Shown in pieces: positions 50,441 to 59,757 of a stretch of 64,000 nt of DNA (positions are counted from its first letter, which is position 1; each line of letters opens with the position of its first letter). The DNA is from UBA1952 sp965246785 (GTDB lineage: Bacteria > Bacteroidota > Bacteroidia > Chitinophagales > Chitinophagaceae), in NCBI GenBank assembly GCA_965246785.1, contig CBDFFM010000006.1, positions 248,001 through 312,000 on the forward strand, in the 5' to 3' direction. The notes below the pieces were generated by a model. The model was given only the letters and a program-made list of their open reading frames with translations, made no database searches and was not told the origin of the DNA. A program made the translations under genes and the position numbers.

Positions 50441-50770
50441 TCAACAGTGGTTTGGCGGAGGCGTGGCTACCTCGCTGGCATAAAGGGGCGGCAAATGGTC
50501 CGCACGGTGCATGAAGAGCGCTCGTGTAGCCTGGACGGAGCAGAAGTCGACAGCATGACTATGCGGTAGGAAATCAACTTCTATAATCGCGACCTCCTTC
50601 TTCTTAACCTTGACGCTATCTGATGCGCCATCACCTTCATCATCATCGGCGGGTGCATCATCATCTGCGAGTTCCCACTGCGTTTTAGCAAAAGCCTTAC
50701 CCATAGCCACCACCGGGAGGGCCTGAAAGGCAAACAAAGCCAGCAAAAGGGAAGCAATCCAGAGCCGCAT
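50441..50770 (-). CDS. Small secreted protein with acidic stretch, unknown
   Basis: The product is 109 residues. A signal peptide (ending ALPVVAMG) is followed by an acidic run (DDDAPADDDEGDG), a basic patch (VKVKKKE), and a tail with His and Cys (HADHLPP-like, ending TPPPNHC). The Cys/His content suggests metal interaction, but I recognise no family. It lies upstream of SulP with a 90-base gap and might belong to that transcript. Confidence 0.6.
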   Translation of the reverse strand: MRLWIASLLLALFAFQALPVVAMGKAFAKTQWELADDDAPADDDEGDGASDSVKVKKKEVAIIEVDFLPHSHAVDFCSVQATRALFMHRADHLPPLYASEVATPPPNHC

Positions 50771-50852
50771 GAGAAGGGCGCGAAGATAACGGGCGGCTTT
50801 AATCCATAGACTAAGTGCGCGTTAAATAGCCCGGCGGGCAATTGGCGAAGGC

Positions 50853-50860
50853 TATTTTTG
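50853..50860 (+). promoter_or_regulatory. Candidate -7 box TATTTTTG for the TPR gene
   Basis: TATTTTTG matches TAnnTTTG, 28 bases before the ATG at 50889. Confidence 0.4.
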
Positions 50861-50888
50861 CCGCGCTTTGAGAAAAGGAATAAAAAAA

Positions 50889-51974
50889 ATGTTTGGGCGC
50901 GTAGCCGCTATTGCGCTGCTGCTGGCGTCTTTCGCTGTGAAAGCGCAGACAGGATGGCCTTCGCCAGAAGTGGAAGCGCTCTACAAAAGCGCGCAGGCTT
51001 CACTGGCGTCGGGAGCCTTCCGGCAGGCCATCGCATCATATCAGCAGGCCATCGCCCTTGCGCCGGGGCAGATGATTTTGTACCGGGATCTGGCAAGCGC
51101 GTATCTGCTTTCCGGCAACTACAATCGGGCGGAAAGCACCATTTCGTCCGTCATAGAAAAGGGCGAGGCAGATGCGCAATCGTACGCCATCGCATCGGCG
51201 ATACAGACGGCTTTGAAGGAAGACAAGAAAGCACGCAGGCTGCTGGACAAAGGCATAGAGCGATACCCGGCATCCGGCTTTCTTTTCCATGAAAAGGGAA
51301 AGTATTACGAGGAGCAAGGCGAGCTGCAAGACGCCCTCAAATACTGGCTGGAAGGCATTGCCGCCGACCCGGCCTACCATATCAATTACTACGATGCGGC
51401 CCGCGCTTACATGCAGACAAGCAAGCCTGTCTGGGCCATTCTTTACGGAGAAACCTTCGTGAATCTGGAGCGCTTCACGCCGCGCAGCAATGAGACGCGA
51501 AAGCTGCTGCTGTCGGCCTACCGCCGCTTCTACGCCACGCCGGATGCTGCGGATGTGCCGCGCTTTGGCAAGAACGCATCATCAGCAGCGCCACGAAGCT
51601 TTGAGGAGGCAGTAAGCCAAACGCTGCTCCGCCTCGCGCCGGTAGTAGCCGATGGCATCTCTACCGAAAACCTGACGATGCTGCGCACCCGCTTCACGAT
51701 GGATTGGATGGCAAGCGGCGCGGCAAAGTATCCCTTCACGCTTTTTAATCATTGGGATGACCTGCTACGCGCCGGGCATTTTGATGCGTATAACCAATGG
51801 CTTTTTGGGCGTGCAGAAAACGGGGCGCAATACGAAGCCTGGGTGAAATTCCATCCCGAAGCGGTGAAGAATTATGAAGCGTATTACGGACAGCACCCGC
51901 TACTGCCAACGGCGGCTGATGCTTACAATGACGGCGTGCTGAAAGGCATTTTTCTCAAGGCGCAAAAACGTTAA
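50889..51974 (+). CDS. Secreted tetratricopeptide-repeat protein
   Basis: The product is 361 residues. A signal peptide (ending SFAVKAQ) is followed by TPR motifs (ALYKSAQASLASGAFRQAIA, ASAYLLSGNYNRAESTI, KYYEEQGELQDALKYWLEGI) over about residues 30-190. The C-terminal half is helical, with conserved-looking aromatic pairs (LFNHWDDLLRAGHFDAYNQW). Probably periplasmic; the partner is unknown. The frame opens with TTG at 50868, but the ATG at 50889 directly starts the signal peptide. SurA-like gene follows after 83 bases. Confidence 0.82.
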   Translation: MFGRVAAIALLLASFAVKAQTGWPSPEVEALYKSAQASLASGAFRQAIASYQQAIALAPGQMILYRDLASAYLLSGNYNRAESTISSVIEKGEADAQSYAIASAIQTALKEDKKARRLLDKGIERYPASGFLFHEKGKYYEEQGELQDALKYWLEGIAADPAYHINYYDAARAYMQTSKPVWAILYGETFVNLERFTPRSNETRKLLLSAYRRFYATPDAADVPRFGKNASSAAPRSFEEAVSQTLLRLAPVVADGISTENLTMLRTRFTMDWMASGAAKYPFTLFNHWDDLLRAGHFDAYNQWLFGRAENGAQYEAWVKFHPEAVKNYEAYYGQHPLLPTAADAYNDGVLKGIFLKAQKR

Positions 51975-52011
51975 AAACTTTTATTGCGCAACCCGCGCAA
52001 ACCGCGTGGCT

Positions 52012-52019
52012 TATTTTTG
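52012..52019 (+). promoter_or_regulatory. Candidate -7 box TATTTTTG for the SurA-like gene
   Basis: TATTTTTG lies 38 bases before the ATG at 52058. A TTG at 51984 is 25 bases further up, longer than ideal. Confidence 0.35.
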
Positions 52020-52057
52020 AAATTCGCGCCACAGCGCATTTCTCCCTCTTTCTTTCA

Positions 52058-53443
52058 ATGAAATTTCCTGCCGTCTTTCCGCGTCTTGCCCTTATGGGTC
52101 TGATGCTGCTCCTTTGCACCCCTTCCTTTGCACAAACGCAATCCGCTGATAAAATCCTTGCGGTCGTGGGCCGCAACCGCATCATTCTGCAAAGCGAGCT
52201 GGAGCAGATGGTGGGCCAGACGCAGCAGCAGAATCCCGGCGTAACGCTGAACGACTCTATGCGCTGCCTCATTTTTCAGGAAATGATAACCGGCAAGATG
52301 CTGGTGGAGCAAGCCGAGCGCGATTCCTTGCTTGTAACAGAAGATGAGGTGGACGGGCAATTGGAAAACCGCATCCGCTACTTCATTCGCGTATATGGCT
52401 CTAAAGAAAAGCTGGAGCAGGCGAGCGGCAAGACCGTGTATCAGATGAAGGAAGACAACCGCGACATTGTGAAAGATCAGATGATGGCGGACAAGGTGAA
52501 GGGCAAGCTGACGTCTAACCTACACGTAACGCCGGCGGAGGTGCAGGCATTCTACAATAAGATTCCGAAAGACAGCCTGCCATTTTTTCCGGCTACGCTG
52601 GAAGTGGGACAAATCGTTCTGGCCCCCACAACAAATCCTGAGCTGGACAAGTATGCTAAGGACAAGCTGGAAGACATCCGCAACCAGATTGTGAAGGATG
52701 GCAAGAGTTTTGAAACAATGGCCGGCCTGTATAGTGAAGACCCAGGTAGCCGAGACAATGGCGGCTTGTATAAAGAGGTAACGCGCGATGGCGGCTTTGC
52801 GCAGGAGTTTGTTCAGGCGGCTTTTAAGCTGCAGAATGGCGAGGTGTCTCCAGTCGTACGTACGCAGTTTGGCTACCACATTATTCAGATGGTGCAGCGC
52901 AAGGGCGAGCAGGTGGACATCCGCCACATCCTCATCCAGCCGCAGCATACCGATGCGGATTACAAAGCATCAATGGAGCGCTTAGACAGCATTCGCGCGC
53001 AAATCATTGCCGGCAAGCTGACCTTTGGCGAGGCTGTGACGAAGTACACAACTGATGACCAGACGAAGATGAGCGCCGGCATGATCACTGACCAGCGCAG
53101 CGGCGGAACGCAATTGGAGGTTGACCAACTTGACCCGCAGCTTGCGCTAATGATTGACTCGCTGAAGCCGGGAGCTATCTCGCAGCCGCAGGTATTTAAG
53201 AATGCCCGCGGCGAGACGAGCACGCGCATCGTCTTCCTGAAAGGCCGCACCGAGCCGCACAAGGCGAACCTGAAGGACGATTACAGCAAAATCCAGAGCG
53301 TAGCCAAAGCTCAGAAGGAGCAACAGAAGATGGACGAGTGGATAGGAGATCGCCTCCCTTCCTATTATCTCAAGATTGACCCGGCGTATGGCAGCTGTGC
53401 AACTTTGCAGAAGTGGAGTGCGCAGACTGCAGCGGTGAAGTAA
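52058..53443 (+). CDS. SurA/PpiC-type periplasmic peptidyl-prolyl isomerase
   Basis: The product is 461 residues. A signal peptide ends PSFAQ. The N-terminal chaperone region (DKILAVVGRNRIILQSELEQ) is followed by two parvulin domains: one at about 170-275 (FETMAGLYSEDPGSRDNGG, VVRTQFGYHIIQMV) and one at about 280-390 (VDIRHILIQPQ, FGEAVTKYTTD). It would chaperone outer-membrane barrels together with the Bam complex. The gene converges on the helicase gene with a two-base gap between stops. Confidence 0.92.
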   Translation: MKFPAVFPRLALMGLMLLLCTPSFAQTQSADKILAVVGRNRIILQSELEQMVGQTQQQNPGVTLNDSMRCLIFQEMITGKMLVEQAERDSLLVTEDEVDGQLENRIRYFIRVYGSKEKLEQASGKTVYQMKEDNRDIVKDQMMADKVKGKLTSNLHVTPAEVQAFYNKIPKDSLPFFPATLEVGQIVLAPTTNPELDKYAKDKLEDIRNQIVKDGKSFETMAGLYSEDPGSRDNGGLYKEVTRDGGFAQEFVQAAFKLQNGEVSPVVRTQFGYHIIQMVQRKGEQVDIRHILIQPQHTDADYKASMERLDSIRAQIIAGKLTFGEAVTKYTTDDQTKMSAGMITDQRSGGTQLEVDQLDPQLALMIDSLKPGAISQPQVFKNARGETSTRIVFLKGRTEPHKANLKDDYSKIQSVAKAQKEQQKMDEWIGDRLPSYYLKIDPAYGSCATLQKWSAQTAAVK

Positions 53444-53445
53444 GT

Positions 53446-56400
53446 TTAGCTCAGCAAGAACGCAATATCATCTCGCGTTAGTCGCTTCAGCACGGCGTTG
53501 TCGTCTGCTACAAGCTCTGCGGCTAATGAGCGCTTACGCTCTTGGAGAATGAGCATCTTCTCTTCAATCGTGTCTTTGCAAATAAGCCGATAGGCAAAGA
53601 TGTTCTTCGTCTGCCCGATGCGGTGCGTGCGATCAATGGCCTGCTGCTCCACCGCCGGGTTCCACCAAGGGTCAACGATATAGACATAGTCCGCCGCCGT
53701 TAGGTTAAGGCCAACGCCGCCCGCTTTGAGCGAGATGAGGAAGACGCGGCAATCGTCATTTCCCTGAAATTCCTGAATAGCCTTTTCGCGCTCCGTAGCC
53801 GATGAGCTGCCGTCAAAATAGACGTAGTGAATGCCGGCCTCTTCCATTTGCTTGCGGATGATAGCGAGCATGCCGAGGAACTGCGAAAACACCAGTGCCT
53901 TATGATTGCCGACATTCTCCAGAATCTCCCTCGTCAACTCTTCGCTCTTCACTGAATGATTCGGCAGGCGTTCTTCTTCATTGATAATGGCGGGCGAGTC
54001 GCAAATCTGACGCAGACGCGTGAGGCCTTGCAGGATGTGGAAGGTGGAGCGCTCAATGCCGCGCTCGTCAATCATGCCGAGTAGCTGGTCTTTGTACGTG
54101 TTCCGGTAGGCATTGTAAATCTTCCGCTGTTCCGGGCCCATCTCGCAATACAGAATCGTCTCTGTCTTTTCCGGCAAATCCTTCGCCACCTGCTCCTTCG
54201 TGCGGCGCAGCATGAACGGATAGGTAAGCTGGCGTAGCTGCTGCGTTACTTCCGCTTCGCGGAATTTGTCAATCGGCGTCGCGAATTCATTCGCAAAAAA
54301 CTCCCGTGTGCCAAGCAGACCTGGGTTCAGGAAATTCATCTGCGCGTAGAGGTCAAAGGTGTTGTTCTGCACCGGCGTGCCGCTCAGGGCCAACTTGTTT
54401 TTCGACTTTATCAGCAACGAAGCTTTGGCAACCTGCGACTGCGGATTTTTTATAGCTTGTGATTCGTCCAGAATCGTGTAATCCCATTCAATGTCTTTTA
54501 TCCAACGAATGTCAGAGCGCATCGTGCCGTAGGTCGTGATGATGACGTGGTACGGGTCAAAATCAGCCGCCTTTGTTGTGCGCTTCGGGCCATGGTGGAT
54601 GAAGTGCCGCAGCTCCGGCGTGAACTTCCGAATTTCCGCTTCCCAGTTGTACATCAGCGTCGTCGGGCAAATCACGAGGAAGCGTGCTTCGGGATGCTCG
54701 TTAGCGTATTCCTGCAGGTAGGAGAGGGCCTGCACCGTTTTGCCCAGTCCCATGTCGTCGGCGAGGATGCCGCCCCAGCCGGCTTCTTTCAAAAATGCCA
54801 GCCATTGAAAGCCCGCATGCTGATAAGGCCGCAGCTCGGCGCGCAATTGCGCAGGCGGCGCCATGTCCGAAAAATCGCGGTCTATGATGGCAGCGAGCTG
54901 CTCTTTCTTTTCTTCCAGCTCGTGTGCTACCTGCTCCTCATCCACTTCAGCCAATAGCGCGTCCAGAACGGAAAAATGAAACTTCTTCAGTCGCAGCTTA
55001 CCGCCCTGCGCCTCACCCATCTTAATGAGCAGGCTGTATTTCTTCAGCCACTCTTCCGGCAGCAGGCCGATGGAGCCATCCTGCAACGGAACGAACTGCT
55101 GCTTGTCTTGTAAAGCCTTTTTAATGTCGGCAATGGATACACGCTGCTCGCCGAACGTCACCGCCACTTCCGTATCAAACCAGTCAATGCCGGATGAAAC
55201 TTTTACTTCCGTCTTTGGTTTGAAGGTAGAGATACGCAGGCGCTTCAGGCCTTCAAAGCCGACCACCGGAACGCTCTGCTCGCGCATGGCATCCATAAAG
55301 CGGAAAAACCATGAGCCGGCGAGCACCGCGTCGGAAGAGAGGTAGAAAAAATGGTCGGCGGCGGAGCGTTGCATATCACTATGCAGGTTGCGGATGCTTT
55401 GTAGAAACGCCTCTTCGGCCTCCGGCTGCCGACGGATGATGCGCACACGGCCCTCATGCGGCACGGTAACGTCACCGGCATAGCCCCAACGAATTTCAGA
55501 ATTGCCATAGATGAACGCCGGGTGCAAAACCAGCACGCGGTCGCGCTCTGAAAGATGGATGCGGAACGTAGGCCGCACAGTGCTGCTTTGCTCCACCAGC
55601 CGGTCGTCAAACTGAATGGGCAGGGTTGTGCGCCACTTCATTACCTCCTCATCCAGAAAACGCGGCCAGTCTCCGGTGCCCACATGCTGCGCACCGTCCG
55701 GCAGAAATTTTTCTGCCATCTTCAATGAAGCGATGTCGGCAAGCGCATGGAGGGTGAAGGATTCCATAACTAACCCGCGGCCCAACATCGTAGCTTCTGA
55801 ATGCGGGATGGACTGTGTGCCAACTTCCCAATGAAGCTGCATGTCAACACCATCTTCCACCGGCACAATCATTAGCGCGGGCTTTGCCGGAGCAGCGGAA
55901 AGGGCAACTGGGGTAATCGTATTGCCGGTTAAAGCTGCCCCGCGCTGATGCACGAAGCACAGCGGATGCGCATTCCACTGCGCCAGTAAGCGCTGATAAC
56001 GTGGCAATAAAAATTCCCAGACAGCGTCCTTCAATTCCGGCGCAATTCCGTCCGTCAAAACTTCCGCCGGCTTATCCCATAAATCGCCGAATGGCAAGCT
56101 TTTTTTCAGATAGCGCAGCACGTCTTCCGGGCTGAGCTTGCGTATTGTTGAGAGGAGGTCGCGGTCGCGCTGCGGGAAGCGCTGGGCACTGACGTATTGC
56201 TGCAAGTCCAGCACCTCGATAGCGCCGCTGAATTGGTGTGCCTCGCCTTCCGCCTCGCCAGCTACCAGTTTCCATTCTACGCCGGGATAAAGTCCCGCAG
56301 CTGCATCCACGACAAGGCCAAGGCGTAGGCGGGTGCGGGTTTCTGTTTTGCGCTCTTCTTCTGCCGCTACAACCTGCATCACAGGCTCCGGCGCGCTGAC

Positions 56401-57198
56401 CGGAATGGCAATCTTTTTAATGGCAGGGTCTAAAACTTTTAGTGTAGGCCGGCCTTCCTGATAAGAAAATTCAAACTTACCGCTCAGCTCATCCTTCAGG
56501 GAGTAACCGTATTGCGCCAGCAGCTTTTCCTTTTGCGCGTCCCAGTTTTGCAGCGTACGAAAGAACGCTTGTCCACGCTCCTGTAAGACCTGCAGAAAGA
56601 CGGCGGCCTTATGCCGGCATAGCGGATGGCTCGCCTCTTCGCAACCACAAGATGTGTCAAAGTAGCGCTCGTCATTCTGCCGGAGCTGCACAGCATATAC
56701 ATCATCGCCTTCCGGCACTTCCGCGGATAGCTTTTCCTGCTGCGTCTCTATTTTCTGAACGCGCCGCTCATCCGCCCAGCTTTTGGCGGTTGTAAAAGAT
56801 TCCGGGCTTGTGAACACCGAAACCATTTCAAAGCTTACGGTACGCATCCGTACCAGTGTGTGCTGCTGCTCGTATGCTACGTCGGCATTCTCAAAGAAGC
56901 CTGCCGTTGCCATTTCATTCAATTGAAACAGCGCTGCTACCTCGTGACGGCAGATGTCGCCAAGATTGTACGGGCATTGGCAACGCACCGACATCGCCCG
57001 CTCGTCGTTGAATTTTGTAACGGTGACGGTGTAGTAGTTGTTGTATTGGTCATTGCGCACGCGGAAGCGCACCTGGTGGATGATGTGGTCCACATCCATG
57101 AACTGCACGCCGCTTGTGTTGAAAATGCGCTTGCCCCGCCGAATGACTTCTTCGGTGCCGTGGTTGTACGCAAACTTGATAAAAGGGGGCAGGGACAT
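53446..57198 (-). CDS. SNF2-family DNA helicase with two SWIM zinc fingers
   Basis: The product is 1250 residues from the ATG at 57198. The N-terminal 250 residues carry two SWIM motifs (RCQCPYNLGDICRHEVAAL and CGCEEASHPLCRHKAAVFL). A variable middle with a basic beta region follows. The C-terminal half has the SF2 core: Walker A GILADDMGLGKT, DESQAIKN, LALSGTPVQNN, and the second lobe with SLKAGGVGLNL and DPWWNPAVEQQAIDRTHRIGQ. This architecture matches bacterial SWIM-SNF2 proteins of unknown role, probably in chromatin or repair processes. The frame opens with TTG at 57207, but ATG at 57198 is preferred. Confidence 0.92.
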   Translation of the reverse strand: MSLPPFIKFAYNHGTEEVIRRGKRIFNTSGVQFMDVDHIIHQVRFRVRNDQYNNYYTVTVTKFNDERAMSVRCQCPYNLGDICRHEVAALFQLNEMATAGFFENADVAYEQQHTLVRMRTVSFEMVSVFTSPESFTTAKSWADERRVQKIETQQEKLSAEVPEGDDVYAVQLRQNDERYFDTSCGCEEASHPLCRHKAAVFLQVLQERGQAFFRTLQNWDAQKEKLLAQYGYSLKDELSGKFEFSYQEGRPTLKVLDPAIKKIAIPVSAPEPVMQVVAAEEERKTETRTRLRLGLVVDAAAGLYPGVEWKLVAGEAEGEAHQFSGAIEVLDLQQYVSAQRFPQRDRDLLSTIRKLSPEDVLRYLKKSLPFGDLWDKPAEVLTDGIAPELKDAVWEFLLPRYQRLLAQWNAHPLCFVHQRGAALTGNTITPVALSAAPAKPALMIVPVEDGVDMQLHWEVGTQSIPHSEATMLGRGLVMESFTLHALADIASLKMAEKFLPDGAQHVGTGDWPRFLDEEVMKWRTTLPIQFDDRLVEQSSTVRPTFRIHLSERDRVLVLHPAFIYGNSEIRWGYAGDVTVPHEGRVRIIRRQPEAEEAFLQSIRNLHSDMQRSAADHFFYLSSDAVLAGSWFFRFMDAMREQSVPVVGFEGLKRLRISTFKPKTEVKVSSGIDWFDTEVAVTFGEQRVSIADIKKALQDKQQFVPLQDGSIGLLPEEWLKKYSLLIKMGEAQGGKLRLKKFHFSVLDALLAEVDEEQVAHELEEKKEQLAAIIDRDFSDMAPPAQLRAELRPYQHAGFQWLAFLKEAGWGGILADDMGLGKTVQALSYLQEYANEHPEARFLVICPTTLMYNWEAEIRKFTPELRHFIHHGPKRTTKAADFDPYHVIITTYGTMRSDIRWIKDIEWDYTILDESQAIKNPQSQVAKASLLIKSKNKLALSGTPVQNNTFDLYAQMNFLNPGLLGTREFFANEFATPIDKFREAEVTQQLRQLTYPFMLRRTKEQVAKDLPEKTETILYCEMGPEQRKIYNAYRNTYKDQLLGMIDERGIERSTFHILQGLTRLRQICDSPAIINEEERLPNHSVKSEELTREILENVGNHKALVFSQFLGMLAIIRKQMEEAGIHYVYFDGSSSATEREKAIQEFQGNDDCRVFLISLKAGGVGLNLTAADYVYIVDPWWNPAVEQQAIDRTHRIGQTKNIFAYRLICKDTIEEKMLILQERKRSLAAELVADDNAVLKRLTRDDIAFLLS

Positions 57199-57295
57199 TT
57201 GCTGCAAAAAGCAAGCGTCAAAAATAGACCGGGATTTTGAGGATTAAGAGGTTATGCCGCGATTAGCAAACATTTAATCACATCGTTCATGCTGC

Positions 57296-57314
57296 GCGGA
57301 CGTGGACACCGCGT
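57296..57314. repeat. Hairpin, GGACG variant of the palindromic repeat family
   Basis: GGACGTGG pairs with CCGCGTCC across ACA, with one G-T pair, followed by CTACGGG. The CGCGTCCCTACG edge resembles the family at 3484 and 24392. It lies just downstream of the phosphate transporter stop on the minus strand. Confidence 0.5.
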
Positions 57315-57329
57315 CCCTACGGGAAGGTC

Positions 57330-58814
57330 TTACTTCACGAAGAACTGCACCACCGAATAAACAGCTGCTGCCAGCAGTGCGCTCACAGGGATAGTCAGTA
57401 TCCACGCCCACATAAGGCTAAAGGTTACGCCCCAGCGTACGGCGCTCAAGCGCTTCGTAGCGCCCACGCCAATGATGGAGCCGGTAATAGTGTGCGTAGT
57501 GGACACTGGAATCTTCATCTGTTCGGTCACGAAGAGCGTGATAGCACCCGCAGTTTCTGCGGCCACGCCTTCAAACGGCGTCACCTTTGTGATGCGAGTG
57601 CCCATCGTCTTAATGATTTTCCAGCCGCCGCTTAGGGTGCCGAGTGCGATAGCGGTGTAGCAGGCCAGCGGCACCCACGTCGGCATTTCCCGAAACTCTT
57701 TGATGGAGCCGCCGGCAATAAGCGCTGCCGTGATAATGCCCATTACCTTCTGCGCATCATTGCCGCCGTGTCCAATAGAAAATGCTGCCGACGAAACAAG
57801 CTGCATCCGCTTAAACCAGACGGTAGATTGGCGATAATTGAGGCTGCTCAGCCATAGGGTAAAGATGCCTATAGCTATGATGATAAAGCCCATCAGCAGC
57901 CATTTAAAATTCTCGCCGTAGAGCGCAAGCTGAAGCGCCCGGCTCTTGTATTTAGTGACGTAATTCGTGGTGATGACCTTCTCCTCATCCTTGCGGTGTA
58001 CGGTATAAGTGATGTTGTCGTCGTAAAGGTGGGCCCTCAGCGCCGCGTCAAGGTCTTTGCCGGAATTGATGATGTGGCCGTCCACCTGCGTGAGGAAATC
58101 GCCTTTCTTCAGGCCCATTTTCATAGCCGGCGAATTGTGTACAACTTCTTTAAGCACAAGTCCGGCTGTATCTTTTTTTCCTTCGGCTTTAATGCCTAAA
58201 ACTTTGGATGTGGAAGTAACAAAGACGGTTGTAATAAAGAAGATGACACCGGCGATGATAGCGAGCGAGACAATCTTCGGCCAGATTGTTTTTGAGAAGG
58301 AGTGAATGAACCAAAGGGAAATAAGATACGCGATGAGCATCCCAAGAATTGGCGCCAGCACGATAAAGGCAATTACAACCAGCACTCCGGATGGCAGCAA
58401 TTCGCCAGCCTTAGTAGGTGTGTACCATGTTACAGACGCTAAACCTGCTCGCGCAATAGCCGCACCGAGAAATCCGCCTATAAGTGTGTGAGATGATGAT
58501 GAAGGGATGCCGTACCACCATGTCAGCAGATTCCATGCGATGGCAGCGATGAGGCCGGAGATAATAACCGCCAGCATGTGACTCTTGCCTACCACATCCG
58601 GCTTCACCGTCTTGGCAATCGTATCTGCCACGCCGTGGTCTTGGAATATGAAGAAAGCGACGAAATTGAAAAACGCTGCCCAGATTACGGCCTGCAAGGG
58701 CGTCAGCACCTTCGTGGACACAACGGTGGCTATTGAATTCGCCGCATCGTGGAATCCATTGATATAATCAAAAATCAGCGCGCAGGCGATGATGGCTATC
58801 AATAATAACGTCAT
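57330..58814 (-). CDS. PiT-family phosphate transporter with an inserted PDZ domain
   Basis: The product is 494 residues. PiT signatures: GFHDAANSIATVVSTK (20-35), GIPSSSSHTLIGG (102-114) and SIGHGGNDAQKVMGI, and IPVSTTHTITGS near the end. Residues about 203-290, in the central loop that usually separates the two halves, form a PDZ-like domain (NSPAMKMGLKKGDFLTQVDG, then GKDLDAALRAHL). It imports inorganic phosphate with Na+ or H+. The PDZ insertion suggests proteolytic or partner control. The DUF47 gene precedes it by 60 bases. Confidence 0.92.
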   Translation of the reverse strand: MTLLLIAIIACALIFDYINGFHDAANSIATVVSTKVLTPLQAVIWAAFFNFVAFFIFQDHGVADTIAKTVKPDVVGKSHMLAVIISGLIAAIAWNLLTWWYGIPSSSSHTLIGGFLGAAIARAGLASVTWYTPTKAGELLPSGVLVVIAFIVLAPILGMLIAYLISLWFIHSFSKTIWPKIVSLAIIAGVIFFITTVFVTSTSKVLGIKAEGKKDTAGLVLKEVVHNSPAMKMGLKKGDFLTQVDGHIINSGKDLDAALRAHLYDDNITYTVHRKDEEKVITTNYVTKYKSRALQLALYGENFKWLLMGFIIIAIGIFTLWLSSLNYRQSTVWFKRMQLVSSAAFSIGHGGNDAQKVMGIITAALIAGGSIKEFREMPTWVPLACYTAIALGTLSGGWKIIKTMGTRITKVTPFEGVAAETAGAITLFVTEQMKIPVSTTHTITGSIIGVGATKRLSAVRWGVTFSLMWAWILTIPVSALLAAAVYSVVQFFVK

Positions 58815-58874
58815 AGGAAGTAGTTAGTCGTTGGTCGTTTCCGACATTGGCTAATTGGCAGATTGGCTAAGTCC

Positions 58875-59525
58875 CTAAGCGTATTTAATGATGATAGATT
58901 CCACCACATTGGCAGCGTCTTCACACTTGTCTGTTACAAGCTCCAGCTCCTGATAGAGGTCTTTACGCTTCACGAGCTCTACGGCGGAGATATTAGGCGA
59001 GGAGAAGAGTATAACTGTTGCCTTGTCAAACACATCGTCAGCGTCATTCTCCAGCTTATTGATGGCTACACAAGCATCGGTAATGGCGCGGATATCCTTC
59101 ATATCACGCAGCGCGTGAATGGCGCGGTGCAGTGCGCCAACGCATTTATCAATGATGGCCGCAAACTCCCGCATCGTGTCATCTATTTCCTCAATCTGAT
59201 AGTTCAGAATGCGCTTCGCCGAGCCCCACAGATAATCGGCCACATCGTCCAGAGAAGTTGTCAGCGTATGGATGTCTTCGCGATCAAACGGCGTAATGAA
59301 ATTTTGCCCAAGCTGGATGAAGATGCGGTGCGTTACCTCATCATTCTTGTGCTCCCAGTCTTCCAGGGAGCGGAGCAGGCGGTCGCGCTCTGAGCGGTTG
59401 TCTTCTGCAAGCGCCTTCATAAAGGCCTCGCTCATTTGCTTCAGGTTGCCGGTTACTTCCTCAAACATGGAGTAAAACACCTTGTCTGTGGGCATGAAAA
59501 TCTTTAGGAAAGAGCCGAGGGCCAT
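58875..59525 (-). CDS. DUF47/PhoU-like protein, partner of PiT transporter
   Basis: The product is 216 residues, all-helical. It has the DUF47 patterns: FYSMFEEVTGNLKQMSEAF, LEDWEHKNDEVTHRIFIQLG, FITPFDREDIHTLTTSLDDVAD (metal-binding acidic cluster) and CEDAANVVESIIIKYA. DUF47 proteins usually sit beside PiT transporters and are thought to regulate them. It is the first gene of a two-gene unit. A TAGCTTCG box lies about 24 bases upstream of the ATG. Confidence 0.92.
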   Translation of the reverse strand: MALGSFLKIFMPTDKVFYSMFEEVTGNLKQMSEAFMKALAEDNRSERDRLLRSLEDWEHKNDEVTHRIFIQLGQNFITPFDREDIHTLTTSLDDVADYLWGSAKRILNYQIEEIDDTMREFAAIIDKCVGALHRAIHALRDMKDIRAITDACVAINKLENDADDVFDKATVILFSSPNISAVELVKRKDLYQELELVTDKCEDAANVVESIIIKYA

Positions 59526-59688
59526 AAATGTGTTTTTGCGTTTTGCGCGGCGAAGCTATTGAATGTTGCCACGCATTGTTACCGTTTGAAGGCAAGTATA
59601 GATGTCATACCAGTCACGACAAGGCAGGTAAAGGGCCTACGCCCGATTGGTAACCTAAAATTAATATTAGCTGCACCGCAAAGAACTG

Positions 59689-59716
59689 TTTGTAGTATTT
59701 GCCAGACGTACGTTTG
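59689..59716 (+). promoter_or_regulatory. Candidate promoter for the OprP-like porin
   Basis: TTTG at 59689-59692 and TACGTTTG at 59709-59716 are 16 bases apart. The ATG is 41 bases further. The 232-base divergent gap to the DUF47 gene shows no other clear element and no obvious Pho box. Confidence 0.45.
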
Positions 59717-59757
59717 CGCGCCGGGGAAATTCTTAACACAAAAATCATTTTGGCTTA

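Noticed and set aside
53446..57198. Anti-phage defence system around the SNF2 helicase
   Set aside because: Neighbours are SurA-like and phosphate-transport genes, with no methylase, nuclease or other defence partner.
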